Positions 53,570-63,365 of a stretch of 64,000 nucleotides of DNA are shown piece by piece. Below the pieces are notes generated by a model that did no database searches, was not told the DNA's origin, and saw only the letters and a list, made by a program, of their open reading frames with translations. Position 1 is the stretch's first letter. Every line of letters starts with the position of its first letter. The position numbers and the translations under genes were made by a program. Source of the DNA: JABJGO01 sp963921245 (GTDB lineage Bacteria > Pseudomonadota > Alphaproteobacteria > Rhodospirillales > Casp-alpha2); NCBI GenBank assembly GCA_963921245.4, contig CAWUEY030000001.1:2666001-2730000 (forward strand), read 5' to 3'.

Positions 53570-54640
53570 ATGTCCGAAAAAATCGCACTCATCACCGGTA
53601 TTACCGGCCAGGATGGCGCCTACCTGGCGGAGCTTCTATTGAGCAAGGGTTATATTGTTCATGGTGTGAAGAGGCGGTCGTCGTCCTTCAATTCCGGTCG
53701 AATTGATCATATGTACCAAGATCCGCATGGTGAAAATGTTCGCCTGTTCCTGCATTACGGTGACATGACCGATTCCACAAACCTGCTCCGGATCATTCAG
53801 GAAGTGCAGCCTCACGAAATTTACAATCTGGCGGCCCAGAGTCACGTACAGGTAAGCTTTGAAACCCCCGAATACACGGCCAACGGCGATGCGATGGGGC
53901 CATTGAGAATCCTCGAAGCAATTCGAATTCTGGAGCTGATAAACCACACCCGATTTTATCAGGCATCTACCTCTGAACTTTATGGAAAAGTTCAGGAAGT
54001 GCCGCAAAGTGAAACAACGCCTTTTTATCCGAGAAGTCCTTACGCAGCGGCGAAACTCTATGGTTACTGGATCACTGTGAATTATCGGGAAGCATACGAC
54101 ATGCATGCTTCCAACGGAATTCTGTTCAATCACGAAAGCCCCATCCGAGGCGAGACTTTCGTTACCAGAAAAATCACCCGGGCTGTGGCTGCGAAGACCC
54201 TAGGAAGCAATTCGATCCTTCATCTGGGAAACCTTGACGCAAAACGCGACTGGGGACACGCCCGGGATTATGTAGAGGGAATGTGGCGAATCCTGCAACA
54301 GGATTCACCGGACGATTATGTTCTCGCAACCGGCGAAACTCATTCTGTTCGGGAATTCGTAGAACTCGCATTCAAAGCCGGTGGCCGTACAGTCGAATGG
54401 TCTGGTAGCGGTATTGATGAACGTGGATTGGATGCCAAAACGGGTGAGGTTCTTGTAAAAATTGACCCGAGATATTTCAGGCCGACGGAGGTTGATCTTC
54501 TTTTGGGAGATCCCAGCAAGGCAAAAAATGTACTCGGGTGGGAACACACCACAAATTTCGAACAGTTGGTTCAGGAAATGTTTGATTCCGATCTTCACAC
54601 AATGATGAATGACGGAAGGAAAAATGCCAGCGAGGATTAG
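53570..54640 (+). CDS. gmd: GDP-mannose 4,6-dehydratase
   Basis: A 356-residue extended SDR enzyme that converts GDP-mannose to GDP-4-keto-6-deoxymannose. Motifs are [19 protein letters not shown] (NADP site), [34 protein letters not shown], the catalytic [10 protein letters not shown] and [16 protein letters not shown]. The length is normal. No fucose synthase, rhamnose reductase or perosamine aminotransferase lies beside it, so the final sugar is not fixed by this window. Confidence 0.96.
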   Translation: MSEKIALITGITGQDGAYLAELLLSKGYIVHGVKRRSSSFNSGRIDHMYQDPHGENVRLFLHYGDMTDSTNLLRIIQEVQPHEIYNLAAQSHVQVSFETPEYTANGDAMGPLRILEAIRILELINHTRFYQASTSELYGKVQEVPQSETTPFYPRSPYAAAKLYGYWITVNYREAYDMHASNGILFNHESPIRGETFVTRKITRAVAAKTLGSNSILHLGNLDAKRDWGHARDYVEGMWRILQQDSPDDYVLATGETHSVREFVELAFKAGGRTVEWSGSGIDERGLDAKTGEVLVKIDPRYFRPTEVDLLLGDPSKAKNVLGWEHTTNFEQLVQEMFDSDLHTMMNDGRKNASED

Positions 54641-54705
54641 AAGCCTTTTCTCTATTGTAAGGCGAATACAGGTGCATCAACCATGGAAGGTAGGAAATCT
54701 ATCGC

Positions 54706-57700
54706 GTGAGCAACCAAGGACTTTCAGACCAGCAGAACAAAGAAATAATGGAAGCGCAGACCCTCGCTATCCAGTACTTCCGTGCGGGTAATTTTACGGA
54801 TGCCCTTGCCCACGCAAAAATAGCCGCCGACATCGCCAGAGGAAATTTGAAGCTGCAAAACCTGGCGGGCGCGATAGCTCTCGAAACAAAAGATGCACCT
54901 ACCGCCCTAATATACCTTGATCGTTCTTTGAGCATATCGCTTGAACAGGTAGAAGCACTCTTCCTCAAGGGCAACGCATTATCAATGCAAAGCATGAATG
55001 AGGAGGCGGTTGAGTATTATGATCGCGCACTCCGTCTAGCACCGGATCATATTGATGCCATGGTTAACCAGGGATTTTGCTACGATCGAACTGGTCAACC
55101 CGGAAAAGCCGAAAAAGCACTAGCGGCGGCACTGAGAATTGACCCGAACCATGCTCTCGCAAACAACGCGATGGCCGAGCTTCTATCGCGAAAAACGATC
55201 CATAACAAAGCATTGGTTCATGCTCAACGAGCCGTAGATTCTGATCCCAATCGTGTTGAGTTCTTTCTCACGCTTGCCAGGCTCCTTCGTCAGCAAAACC
55301 AAAATAGAGAAGCGGAGAAAATCTACCGCTCCGCCCTCTCTGTTCATCCGAACAATCCCACACTGATTATTGAATTGGGTGGCACTCTACGTGATCAAAA
55401 TTTGTTTGACGAAGCGGAAGAGCACTATCAAAACGCCCTGAAACTGGCGCCTAAAAACACCAAGGTACTCCGTAGTGCCGGGGCTTTTTTTCAATCCATA
55501 AGTCGGCATACCGAAGCGCTGGACGCTTATGAACGCTATATTGCTCTGCGGCCTGACGATGCCGGAATGTTGAACAATCTGGCGATCATCCTTCGTGATC
55601 TAAACAGATTCGAAGAGGCCGAAAAGTACTATCTTGAATGCGCAAAACGTGAGCAGGACAAGAGCTATGTTTACAACAATCTCGCGATTCTTGCCATGGA
55701 GATGGGCAAACCCGAAGAAAGTATCCAGTACTATAAAAAAGCGCTCGATGACAAACCTCAGTACACGGGTGCTCATTCCAACATGCTGTTTTATATGAAT
55801 TATCTCTCCAGCATGTCTGCACAGGAGATTTTCGAAGAACACAAACGGTTCGCCATTATGCACACCGAACCTTTTCTTGAGGGGACTTGTGTGCATGCCA
55901 ATGACCCATCACCCGACCGGAGACTGAAAATCGGCTATGTTTCCGCCGATCTGTATGGCCATGCAGTTAGCTACTTCATCCAAGCGGCCCTCAAGAATCA
56001 CGACCGTTCGAACTACGAAGTCTTTTGTTATGCTCACGTGAGGAAACCGGATGGCATGACAAAACAATTGAGAGAATTTGTTCCAAACTGGTTTTATATT
56101 CACGATCTGTCGACGAAAGAGGTTGTCGAACTAATCAAAAGCCATGAAATCGATATCTTGATCGATTTGGGAGGGCATACTGCCGGTAACAGGCTTCAGG
56201 TTTTTGGCTACAAACCCGCACCGGTACAGGTTACGTGGATCGGATATCCGAATACAACCGGTCTTAATACAATCGATTATCGGTTTGTCGATGAAATCAC
56301 GGACCCCACCGGCGAGGCAGATCAATTTCATACGGAAAAGCTTTGGCGACTGCCGGAATGTTTTACCTGTTACACGCCGCAAGCCGCTCTGCCAGATAGC
56401 AAAACCCTGGCGGCGAAGAAAACCGGACAAGTTACCTTTGGTTCCTTCAATAACGCGTCCAAGCTCTCTCCTGCCACTATTGAAGCATGGGCCAAAATCC
56501 TGAACAAAGTAGAAGGCTCCCGATTACTTCTCAAATCTGCCTCGCTTGTCGACGAAGGAACTCAAGAGCGGTTTTTCACCATGTTTGAATCTCATGGCGT
56601 GCCCTCGTCGAGAGTCGAAATGATGGGAAAATTAAGCTCTCACGATCATATGAGATTGTATGACTCCATCGATATTGGCCTCGACCCGTTTCCCTATAAC
56701 GGGACCACAACCAGTTGTGAGGCTTTGTTCATGGGCGTGCCAATCGTTGCTGTTCTCGGTGATCGACATGCTGCCAGGGTTACCGGAAGCCTACTTCACC
56801 AGGTCGGATTGGGTGATCTCGCCACGAACAACGTTGAGAACTATGTCAATAAAGCCGTAGAACTGGCAAATGACCTTGACCGTCTGGAATCAATTCGGGT
56901 GGATCTCCGCGAGAATATGATCAACTCTCCACTATGCGATCAGCAGCAGCACACGCGCAATGTCGAACAAGCCTATCGCCAGATGTGGTCAATATGGTGC
57001 GAAGAGGAGCCCAAAAGACGTCAGGAAAGGGAACGATTGGGGCGACCAAAAACCAAGCCTTACAAACCCGTTGTCCGTCTCGTACATGCCCTGGGCAACG
57101 CGGGTTTTGTGCAGTTTAGCAAATGCCTGAGCGTGATGAAGAATGTTGCCTTGCTCAGTGATTTGCATCCACTGGGCATGCTGATTTTCCCCCCCTATCA
57201 ACAAGCACAAAAGCGGTTTCGATTGTTTGAAAAACAAGAGATGGAATACCTGTTGAAAAAACCTCGTGTATACGATGAGGCGATTGCCAGAATTTATGAA
57301 AAGTTGACCCAACGGGATAAAAACCTCGTGATAACGGATTGGTGCCACCTGGATTTTGTTGCCCAACCCTACCTGCCTGTTCCTGCTTATGAGCTGGCAA
57401 CAGACAGTGCGCTTTCTGAGCGATTCGAATTGCAGGAAATTTTTGTGATGGGCCATCCGGCGACACAGTGGAATGCTTACACAACGGAAACAAATGTTGG
57501 AGATCACGTAACGCCGGAAGAATTCTTATACGGATACCGCAAGTTTGCTGAATACGCCAATCGAGAGAAGTTCTACAAAATCGAAGATTTCAGTGAAAAC
57601 CCAACAGGTATTCTCCAAGAGGTTTGTTCCGATCTTGATTTGGAGTTTAATCCCGATTTCGATGACGAGTGGCCTTTCAGTGCGGATGTTGGTGGCGATG

Positions 57701-57840
57701 CATTTGCGAGGCCACTGGAGGCCCGTGCGCACGATATGATTGTTAAAAAGTTTTATCCAAAGCTACCGGATCACATGCTCGAGCGCATGCAGGCTTCTGA
57801 TGACTACGCCGCTATACTCAAACTCCTGAACTACGATTAA
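54706..57840 (+). CDS. TPR-OGT/SPINDLY glycosyltransferase fused to a sulfotransferase-like domain
   Basis: A 1044-residue, three-part protein. Residues about 10-380 are some ten TPR units (RFEEAEKYYLECAKREQDKS, MGKPEESIQYYKKALDDKPQ). Residues about 395-770 are a canonical GT41 domain: GYVSADLYGHAVSYFIQAAL, GYPNTTGLNTIDYRFVDEI and IDIGLDPFPYNGTTTSCEAL. Residues about 785-1044 resemble sulfotransferases: HALGNAGFVQFSKCL in the 5'-PSB position, and FVMGHPATQWNAYTTETNVG like the 3'-PB loop. The first loop lacks the usual basic residue, so activity is uncertain. GTG start at 54706. Confidence 0.85.
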   Translation: MSNQGLSDQQNKEIMEAQTLAIQYFRAGNFTDALAHAKIAADIARGNLKLQNLAGAIALETKDAPTALIYLDRSLSISLEQVEALFLKGNALSMQSMNEEAVEYYDRALRLAPDHIDAMVNQGFCYDRTGQPGKAEKALAAALRIDPNHALANNAMAELLSRKTIHNKALVHAQRAVDSDPNRVEFFLTLARLLRQQNQNREAEKIYRSALSVHPNNPTLIIELGGTLRDQNLFDEAEEHYQNALKLAPKNTKVLRSAGAFFQSISRHTEALDAYERYIALRPDDAGMLNNLAIILRDLNRFEEAEKYYLECAKREQDKSYVYNNLAILAMEMGKPEESIQYYKKALDDKPQYTGAHSNMLFYMNYLSSMSAQEIFEEHKRFAIMHTEPFLEGTCVHANDPSPDRRLKIGYVSADLYGHAVSYFIQAALKNHDRSNYEVFCYAHVRKPDGMTKQLREFVPNWFYIHDLSTKEVVELIKSHEIDILIDLGGHTAGNRLQVFGYKPAPVQVTWIGYPNTTGLNTIDYRFVDEITDPTGEADQFHTEKLWRLPECFTCYTPQAALPDSKTLAAKKTGQVTFGSFNNASKLSPATIEAWAKILNKVEGSRLLLKSASLVDEGTQERFFTMFESHGVPSSRVEMMGKLSSHDHMRLYDSIDIGLDPFPYNGTTTSCEALFMGVPIVAVLGDRHAARVTGSLLHQVGLGDLATNNVENYVNKAVELANDLDRLESIRVDLRENMINSPLCDQQQHTRNVEQAYRQMWSIWCEEEPKRRQERERLGRPKTKPYKPVVRLVHALGNAGFVQFSKCLSVMKNVALLSDLHPLGMLIFPPYQQAQKRFRLFEKQEMEYLLKKPRVYDEAIARIYEKLTQRDKNLVITDWCHLDFVAQPYLPVPAYELATDSALSERFELQEIFVMGHPATQWNAYTTETNVGDHVTPEEFLYGYRKFAEYANREKFYKIEDFSENPTGILQEVCSDLDLEFNPDFDDEWPFSADVGGDAFARPLEARAHDMIVKKFYPKLPDHMLERMQASDDYAAILKLLNYD

Positions 57841-57852
57841 AATCCACCGGTC

Positions 57853-58614
57853 TTAAGCGTAATTGAAGTTTTTCATAGATTGTCCAAATCCTGCGGTCAG
57901 GTCTGCAACCTGTTTATCGGTTAAGCTATCCGAATAACCACCGGCCTTCCCTTTTCGCATAAAGTTGAATTCTTTTTTGTCAAAGAGGCGTTCATCTGTG
58001 AAGACCCCTTTGGAACCGGCTTGAATCTCAGCCTTTTCGGTTTTTTTCATTGAAGAGAACGCAGTCTGATCCTTTACCCACTCGATTTTTTTTTCATCAA
58101 CATCAACGTCCAAAAAGTCCGCAACCATAGAAATCAACTTAGACGCATCGTCCAATATGTCTTCATATCTCAAAACCAGTAATGGAAAATCCCTCTTTTC
58201 ACGTGTCCAGCTCTGAACATTTTCTTGCCAGCTTCCATAACCCAATGTATCGAGCCATGGCTCGACACTCCCCTGTTCAACAAATGATTCGACAATTTTT
58301 TCCTTTTGCTCTTCGCTTTGCGGGGCCAGATAACTTATCGCAGAATCAACCACATCAAGTGGGTTGCGTACCACATAAATTGCAGATCGAGTCTTCATTC
58401 TTGGTGGAAGATTATCGTATTTGAGATGGGTTTTTGCGGCATGTGCACCATGCCAGGGAAACCGCAAACCGCCGGTCCAATCGTGGATATTGGGAACGAT
58501 TTCCCGCACCAGGCCCTTGTGCCCGTCCATATCTACCATCAGATGAGAAACGATGAACCGCAACCAGGTACTGCCTGATTTTGGAAAGGATGCAATCCAG
58601 ATGAATTCACTCAC
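57853..58614 (-). CDS. PAPS-dependent sulfotransferase
   Basis: A 253-residue cytosolic sulfotransferase. The 5'-phosphosulfate loop is ASFPKSGSTWLRFIVSHL near residue 8, and the 3'-phosphate motif is YVVRNPLDVVDSAISYL. LRYEDILDDA and FNFMRKGKAGGYSDSLTDKQ complete the family pattern. The acceptor is unknown: flagellin glycan, surface sugar or small molecule. It is convergent with the TPR-OGT fusion (12 bp) and 27 bp downstream of a GT gene on the same strand. Confidence 0.9.
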   Translation of the reverse strand: MSEFIWIASFPKSGSTWLRFIVSHLMVDMDGHKGLVREIVPNIHDWTGGLRFPWHGAHAAKTHLKYDNLPPRMKTRSAIYVVRNPLDVVDSAISYLAPQSEEQKEKIVESFVEQGSVEPWLDTLGYGSWQENVQSWTREKRDFPLLVLRYEDILDDASKLISMVADFLDVDVDEKKIEWVKDQTAFSSMKKTEKAEIQAGSKGVFTDERLFDKKEFNFMRKGKAGGYSDSLTDKQVADLTAGFGQSMKNFNYA

Positions 58615-58641
58615 GCGACGCTCTCCAACACGAAAAGATTG

Positions 58642-59328
58642 TCAATCTTCTTCAGTCCCTACGCTGACCATTCTCCTGTTTTCCGTCCACCAGGTATCGG
58701 CAAAACTGCAATCCCGGTACTGTTCAAAATAGGGACCGCCAATTGTGTAATGAAGATTGGAAATCTGTTCCACAGGTATTGTCGGATCATAATCGACCAA
58801 ATGGTTCCATTCGTGTGGTATCTCGCCAATAAGGTTCTCCGATTCCAACCAGTGAAACCGATGAAGTTCCAGCCCACTTGCCGTATTAACGTATTCCGGC
58901 GTGAGACTGGTGCATTTATTGCAATTGAAGAGCATCACACTCGACCAGTTTTTCTTCTCGTACTTTGTTTGGACGGCTCCCAGGAACTTTGTTGTTTCTT
59001 CGGGTACGTGGTTGTGTTTTACACACATAACCGCATATTGATCATCGCGAAGCGCCCATAACCGGGCGATATCGGTCAACACAAGCATATCGCAATCCAT
59101 GAAAATTGCCCAACCCTCAAACCCGCAAAGATAGGGTGTCAAGAACCTGGAAAACGAAAACTCCGTTGATTGCAGAGGATTTCTTTCTCGCCACATTAAC
59201 CCTTCAAGTTGAGAAATGACGATGGGGGAAAAAGAAACAGGTTCTGAGGCTCTGCTCAAGATACTGTGACTCAGCGTGTGATAAGCCACAGACTCCCTAG
59301 AATCATAACCGACAAACACTCTAATCAT
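58642..59328 (-). CDS. GT8-like glycosyltransferase
   Basis: A 228-residue GT-A-type protein. It begins MIRVFVGYDSRESVAYHTLS. The DxD motif is FMDCDMLVLTD, and NLHYTIGGPYF is a conserved substrate element. The length is short but typical of this bacterial family, which has few characterised members. The donor and acceptor are unknown. It is the upstream partner of the sulfotransferase gene and likely co-transcribed. Confidence 0.75.
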   Translation of the reverse strand: MIRVFVGYDSRESVAYHTLSHSILSRASEPVSFSPIVISQLEGLMWRERNPLQSTEFSFSRFLTPYLCGFEGWAIFMDCDMLVLTDIARLWALRDDQYAVMCVKHNHVPEETTKFLGAVQTKYEKKNWSSVMLFNCNKCTSLTPEYVNTASGLELHRFHWLESENLIGEIPHEWNHLVDYDPTIPVEQISNLHYTIGGPYFEQYRDCSFADTWWTENRRMVSVGTEED

Positions 59329-59555
59329 TATTTACACCAGTCCGAGAAAGGCCTGTTAAACTTCTTACCGATATTACAAGAAAAGGAAAAACCATTCTGG
59401 TGCCATATTAAATTGCCAAAATCCTTCACGCCGCGTTAATGGAATAAAACTATTTTCGTTTAGCATGGTCGTCTTGAAGCTTGGGCACCGTTCCGACTAA
59501 CCGATTGTGGTCAATGATTGATCATCCATTTCTCGCAGCAATGTAAAGTCATGCT

Positions 59556-61442
59556 ATGGCAAAAAAGACAAAACGCAAAAAGAACAAAGTCACTGCTAAA
59601 AAACAACCACTTGCACAAAATACAACCGTTTCCGATCAGCTCTCTTCTCGCTTGATCCATGCGGGACAACTCTCTCTCGCCGGACAACACCAGGAGGTTT
59701 TGAACCTCTGCATGGAAGAACTGAACGAGAACCCCATGTCGGGCCACGCCCACAACACCCTTGGCGTGACTTTCCTTCATATGGAAAAACCAGAAGATGC
59801 TCTGAGACACTTTGCTGAGGCAGTTGCGCTCGATCAAACCGTGTCCCAGTTTCATTTTAACAAGGCATTGACTGAACAGTATCTGGGACAAATTGCCAAC
59901 TGTATTGAATCGGCACAGAAAGCGCTCACACTGAACCCTGATTACATTGAGGCGTGGAACACCTTAGGTCTCGCATACAACAGCCTTGGCGAATACGAAC
60001 CGGCAAAAAATGCATTTAAAAATGCGATAAGAATTGATGCCGATCACGGAGAGGCGTGGGTAAACCTCTGCGGTGTACTTCAGGAACTCGAAGCAGGACA
60101 GGAAGCTATCAGTGCGGGGAAACGCGGTGTCGAACTCCGCCCGGACTTACCTGAGTCGTACTACAACCTAGCCCGTGCCTATGACAGCGTAGAGCGCTGG
60201 GAAGAATCAATCATTGAATATCAGAAATGCATATCTGCATTCCCGGACTACGCTCGAGCGTACATCAATGTAAGCCGTTCGCTGAGCAGTATCGGCGAAC
60301 ATGTTCTTGCTGAAAACCTGGGTAGGAATGCTATCCAGATGCTACCGGACAATCCGCTAGCATATACCAACACAGGTCTGGGTATCTTTGGTCAGGGCCG
60401 GTATCGCGAAGCGCTCGAGATGTACCGAAAGGTTCTTGAGATTGATCCCGAATCCGTTGCGGCGCATAACAATATCGCACATACGGCCCTGGCAATCGAA
60501 GAATTTTCCTATGGTTGGGAAGAATACGAATACGGCTTTCTCACCGGACACAGGGGACCACTAAGGTCATCTGGCATACCTTTTTGGGAGGGTGAGGCCG
60601 TCGGCGGAAAAACAATTCATGTGGTTGGTGAACAAGGTATCGGTGAACAACTCATGTTTTCAACAATGATACCTGATCTAGTAGCAGATGGAGCAAACGT
60701 TGTTTTTGAATGCGAGAAACGATTGGCCCCACTTTATCAACGTTCTTGTCCGGATATCACCGTTGTCCCTCTTGCTCTGATCAAGGAACCCCAATCCCCT
60801 GTTTTGGACGAAATGGATATTGATTTCAGATGCGCTGTTGGCTCTCTCGGAAGAAAGTATCGAACGTCTGTGGGCGACTTTCATCCCCGTGAAGGTTTTC
60901 TGAAAGCAGATGAAGCTCTCGTTCGGAAATGCCGAGAACGATACCAGACAGATAACAATGATCTGATTATCGGTATCTCCTGGCGGTCAGGCAGCAAACG
61001 ACACGGTACCCAAAAAAATATCGACATTGAGTTTTGGGAGCCAATCCTTCGGCTACCCAGATGCCGCTTTGTAAGCCTGCAGTACGGTGAAGTTTCTGAA
61101 GATGTTGCCAAAGCGAAAGAGCACTTTGGTGTTGATATCGTCGTTGATCCTGAGATTTCCGCGCTGGCAAGCCTGGAACAGTGTGCGGCCCAGATTTCAG
61201 CGGTAGACCTGGTTATCTCTATTTCGAATGCGACAGTTCATATGGCAGGTGCTCTGGGGAAGGAAGCCTGGATGATGCTCAGTCTGGTTCCCTGTTGGCA
61301 CTGGTTCGTCGATCGTCCAGACTCGCTCTGGTACAAGTCCGTGAGCAAGCACAGACAGGCGGGTGATAGGGACTGGATCCCCGTTATTGAATCTGTTGCT
61401 TCCAGATTACAAACAAAATTAGCCTCAAAACCGGAGTTGTGA
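59556..61442 (+). CDS. TPR protein with GT9/heptosyltransferase-like C-terminal domain
   Basis: A 628-residue protein with a Lys-rich N-terminus. Residues about 25-300 are TPR units (LGEYEPAKNAFKNAIRIDAD, QGRYREALEMYRKVLEIDPE). The C-terminal part has WEEYEYGF, FWEGEAVGGKTIHVVGEQGI, IGISWRSGS and DLVISISNATVHMAGALG, the pattern of TPR proteins with a GT9-like (ADP-heptosyltransferase-type) fold. Members are common beside flagellar and capsule loci in Alphaproteobacteria. Substrate unknown. Divergent from the GT8-like gene. Confidence 0.8.
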   Translation: MAKKTKRKKNKVTAKKQPLAQNTTVSDQLSSRLIHAGQLSLAGQHQEVLNLCMEELNENPMSGHAHNTLGVTFLHMEKPEDALRHFAEAVALDQTVSQFHFNKALTEQYLGQIANCIESAQKALTLNPDYIEAWNTLGLAYNSLGEYEPAKNAFKNAIRIDADHGEAWVNLCGVLQELEAGQEAISAGKRGVELRPDLPESYYNLARAYDSVERWEESIIEYQKCISAFPDYARAYINVSRSLSSIGEHVLAENLGRNAIQMLPDNPLAYTNTGLGIFGQGRYREALEMYRKVLEIDPESVAAHNNIAHTALAIEEFSYGWEEYEYGFLTGHRGPLRSSGIPFWEGEAVGGKTIHVVGEQGIGEQLMFSTMIPDLVADGANVVFECEKRLAPLYQRSCPDITVVPLALIKEPQSPVLDEMDIDFRCAVGSLGRKYRTSVGDFHPREGFLKADEALVRKCRERYQTDNNDLIIGISWRSGSKRHGTQKNIDIEFWEPILRLPRCRFVSLQYGEVSEDVAKAKEHFGVDIVVDPEISALASLEQCAAQISAVDLVISISNATVHMAGALGKEAWMMLSLVPCWHWFVDRPDSLWYKSVSKHRQAGDRDWIPVIESVASRLQTKLASKPEL

Positions 61443-61450
61443 TGCGTAAG

Positions 61451-63220
61451 TCACAGGCTCATACTAAATTCCTCTGCCCAAATCACGAAATAGAGAATCA
61501 TAAACAGTTCTCGACGCCGGTGGTGAGTCTCAATCATATGTATCACCGACTCCGGGTTTGAAATCCCAAACAACCGTCGCAGATCAGAACCGCAGATTGA
61601 GCTGACAATAAAATCGGTCAAAGATTTGCGGGTCAGCCAATCCGCAATGGGCGACGTCCACCCGGATTTCTTTTTGTTCAAGATAAAACCGGGCAGCCTG
61701 TTCCTGTAACATCTTCGAAAGATATGCTTGTTCGCCGTTGACCAGTTCTCAGAAAAGAAAGCTGCAGAGTACTTTTGATCTGAGGGAAGCCCCCTCAGAT
61801 AAATCTTCACGTCGTTTACCAACAGCGGAAAACGCCCTTCCATTGAAAAATTCATTGCGAGTTTGTCATTTCGAACTAGAAAATCCTCACTCATGTTCAC
61901 CAGTGAATCCAGCATCATCAGGTTATTCATATGATCGGAACCAAGTGACTTGGTTGGGAACCAGGTGTTCATGTAATCTGTCAGGTAATCCTCTGTGGCC
62001 AAAAATTGCGGGTCGCGAATCGCATTAATACTGGCACTAAAATCACGCACCCTTGCCATCCAGGCACCATACGGATTTTCACCGGTATAACTCAGTGCAT
62101 TTCTGTGATGTTTGTAGCCCGCCGCGAGTTCGTCACCACCATCGCCGGAAAGCGTAACGGTAATGCCGTGTTCAGAAACAAACTTATTCATCAGATAGTA
62201 AGAAGGTGTCCCCATGTTCGCTCTGGGTTCTTCAATCACACTGATCGAACGTCTGAAGGCGTTTGAGTACTCTTGCACGTTAACAATCATGGATTGATGC
62301 ACCGCCCCAAATTGCTGTGCAAGTTGCCGCGCACATTGATCGTCTTCATTCACGAGTTGACCGTAGAGCGGGTGACAATCGTAGTATTGAGAGAAACTTT
62401 TCACATGGGTTGAATGCGTGCTTGCCTCTGCGAATACCATTGAAGAATCCATACCACCGCTCAGATACAGCCCAATCTTGCGGCGCCCCATCAGGCATTT
62501 TTTTACGGATGACGAGACCCGCGCCCGAAGTTCGTTGTCATCGCACTCGGCAGTTTTCTGGAACTGCAGGTCGTTCAGGTTAATCGAACTGAATATCCTG
62601 TTTTCTTTGAGGTCAATTTGAATGACCTCGCCAGGTGTAAGTTTTGAAATGCCGCCAAACAGTGTCTTGTATCCTGGATTGCATCCCAGTTTGTAGAACA
62701 GTTTGAATCCGTCGAGATCAATCCGTGAAAAATTGCCAACAAGTCTCAAAGGTTTGATTTCAGAACTGAACGCGAGACCACGCTCCGTCAACGCGTAATA
62801 GAGTGGTTTGATGCCGGAACTATCGCGTGCAAGCGTCCATGTCCCTTCCCGTTTGTTGTACCAGCAGAGCGCAAACATGCCGTCGAGAACAGACACGAAA
62901 TCGACACCGAATTTGTCAAACCCCTTTGCCAGCACTTCCGTGTCGCAATCTGTATCAAACCTGTAACCGTGCTGTTGCAGAAGTTCCCGAAGATCCCGGT
63001 AATTGTAAATCTCACCGTTGTAAGTGAGCACATTGTCATTGAGAATATAGGGTTGGGTTGAGTTCGCGACGGTCTCGGTAATATTCAACAGGTTATGACC
63101 GAGTGTCGTATGTTCATCGATGTAGTGACCATTGCCGTCCGGTCCACGATGACGTGCAAGGTCAATCATGCTTTCTATCAGAGGTAAATCCGCCCAAGCC
63201 AGCCCGTGTATACCACACAT
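61451..63220 (-). CDS. asnB: Asparagine synthetase (glutamine-hydrolysing) family
   Basis: A 589-residue amidotransferase. The catalytic Cys2 fixes the start as MCGIHGLAW at 63220; the frame opening at 63268 would bury it. The glutaminase domain shows HRGPDGNGHY and YNGEIYNYRDLRELL. The synthetase PP-loop is LYLSGGMDSSMVFAE, and TLSGDGGDELAAGYKHH follows. In glycan clusters such enzymes often amidate sugar acids rather than make asparagine, and that reading fits here. AGGA lies 6 nt before the ATG. Confidence 0.9.
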   Translation of the reverse strand: MCGIHGLAWADLPLIESMIDLARHRGPDGNGHYIDEHTTLGHNLLNITETVANSTQPYILNDNVLTYNGEIYNYRDLRELLQQHGYRFDTDCDTEVLAKGFDKFGVDFVSVLDGMFALCWYNKREGTWTLARDSSGIKPLYYALTERGLAFSSEIKPLRLVGNFSRIDLDGFKLFYKLGCNPGYKTLFGGISKLTPGEVIQIDLKENRIFSSINLNDLQFQKTAECDDNELRARVSSSVKKCLMGRRKIGLYLSGGMDSSMVFAEASTHSTHVKSFSQYYDCHPLYGQLVNEDDQCARQLAQQFGAVHQSMIVNVQEYSNAFRRSISVIEEPRANMGTPSYYLMNKFVSEHGITVTLSGDGGDELAAGYKHHRNALSYTGENPYGAWMARVRDFSASINAIRDPQFLATEDYLTDYMNTWFPTKSLGSDHMNNLMMLDSLVNMSEDFLVRNDKLAMNFSMEGRFPLLVNDVKIYLRGLPSDQKYSAAFFSENWSTANKHIFRRCYRNRLPGFILNKKKSGWTSPIADWLTRKSLTDFIVSSICGSDLRRLFGISNPESVIHMIETHHRRRELFMILYFVIWAEEFSMSL

Positions 63221-63365
63221 TTGATGTCCTGTTCTTTTGCTTCTGAGTAATAGATTAAGCTCATTCATAAAGCGTAAACATTGTCCATGATACCCATCGA
63301 CAGCCTTGTCGGCATGGACTCAATCGAACCATCTGAGATTTCAACCCGAAACACAGGAGGATGCC

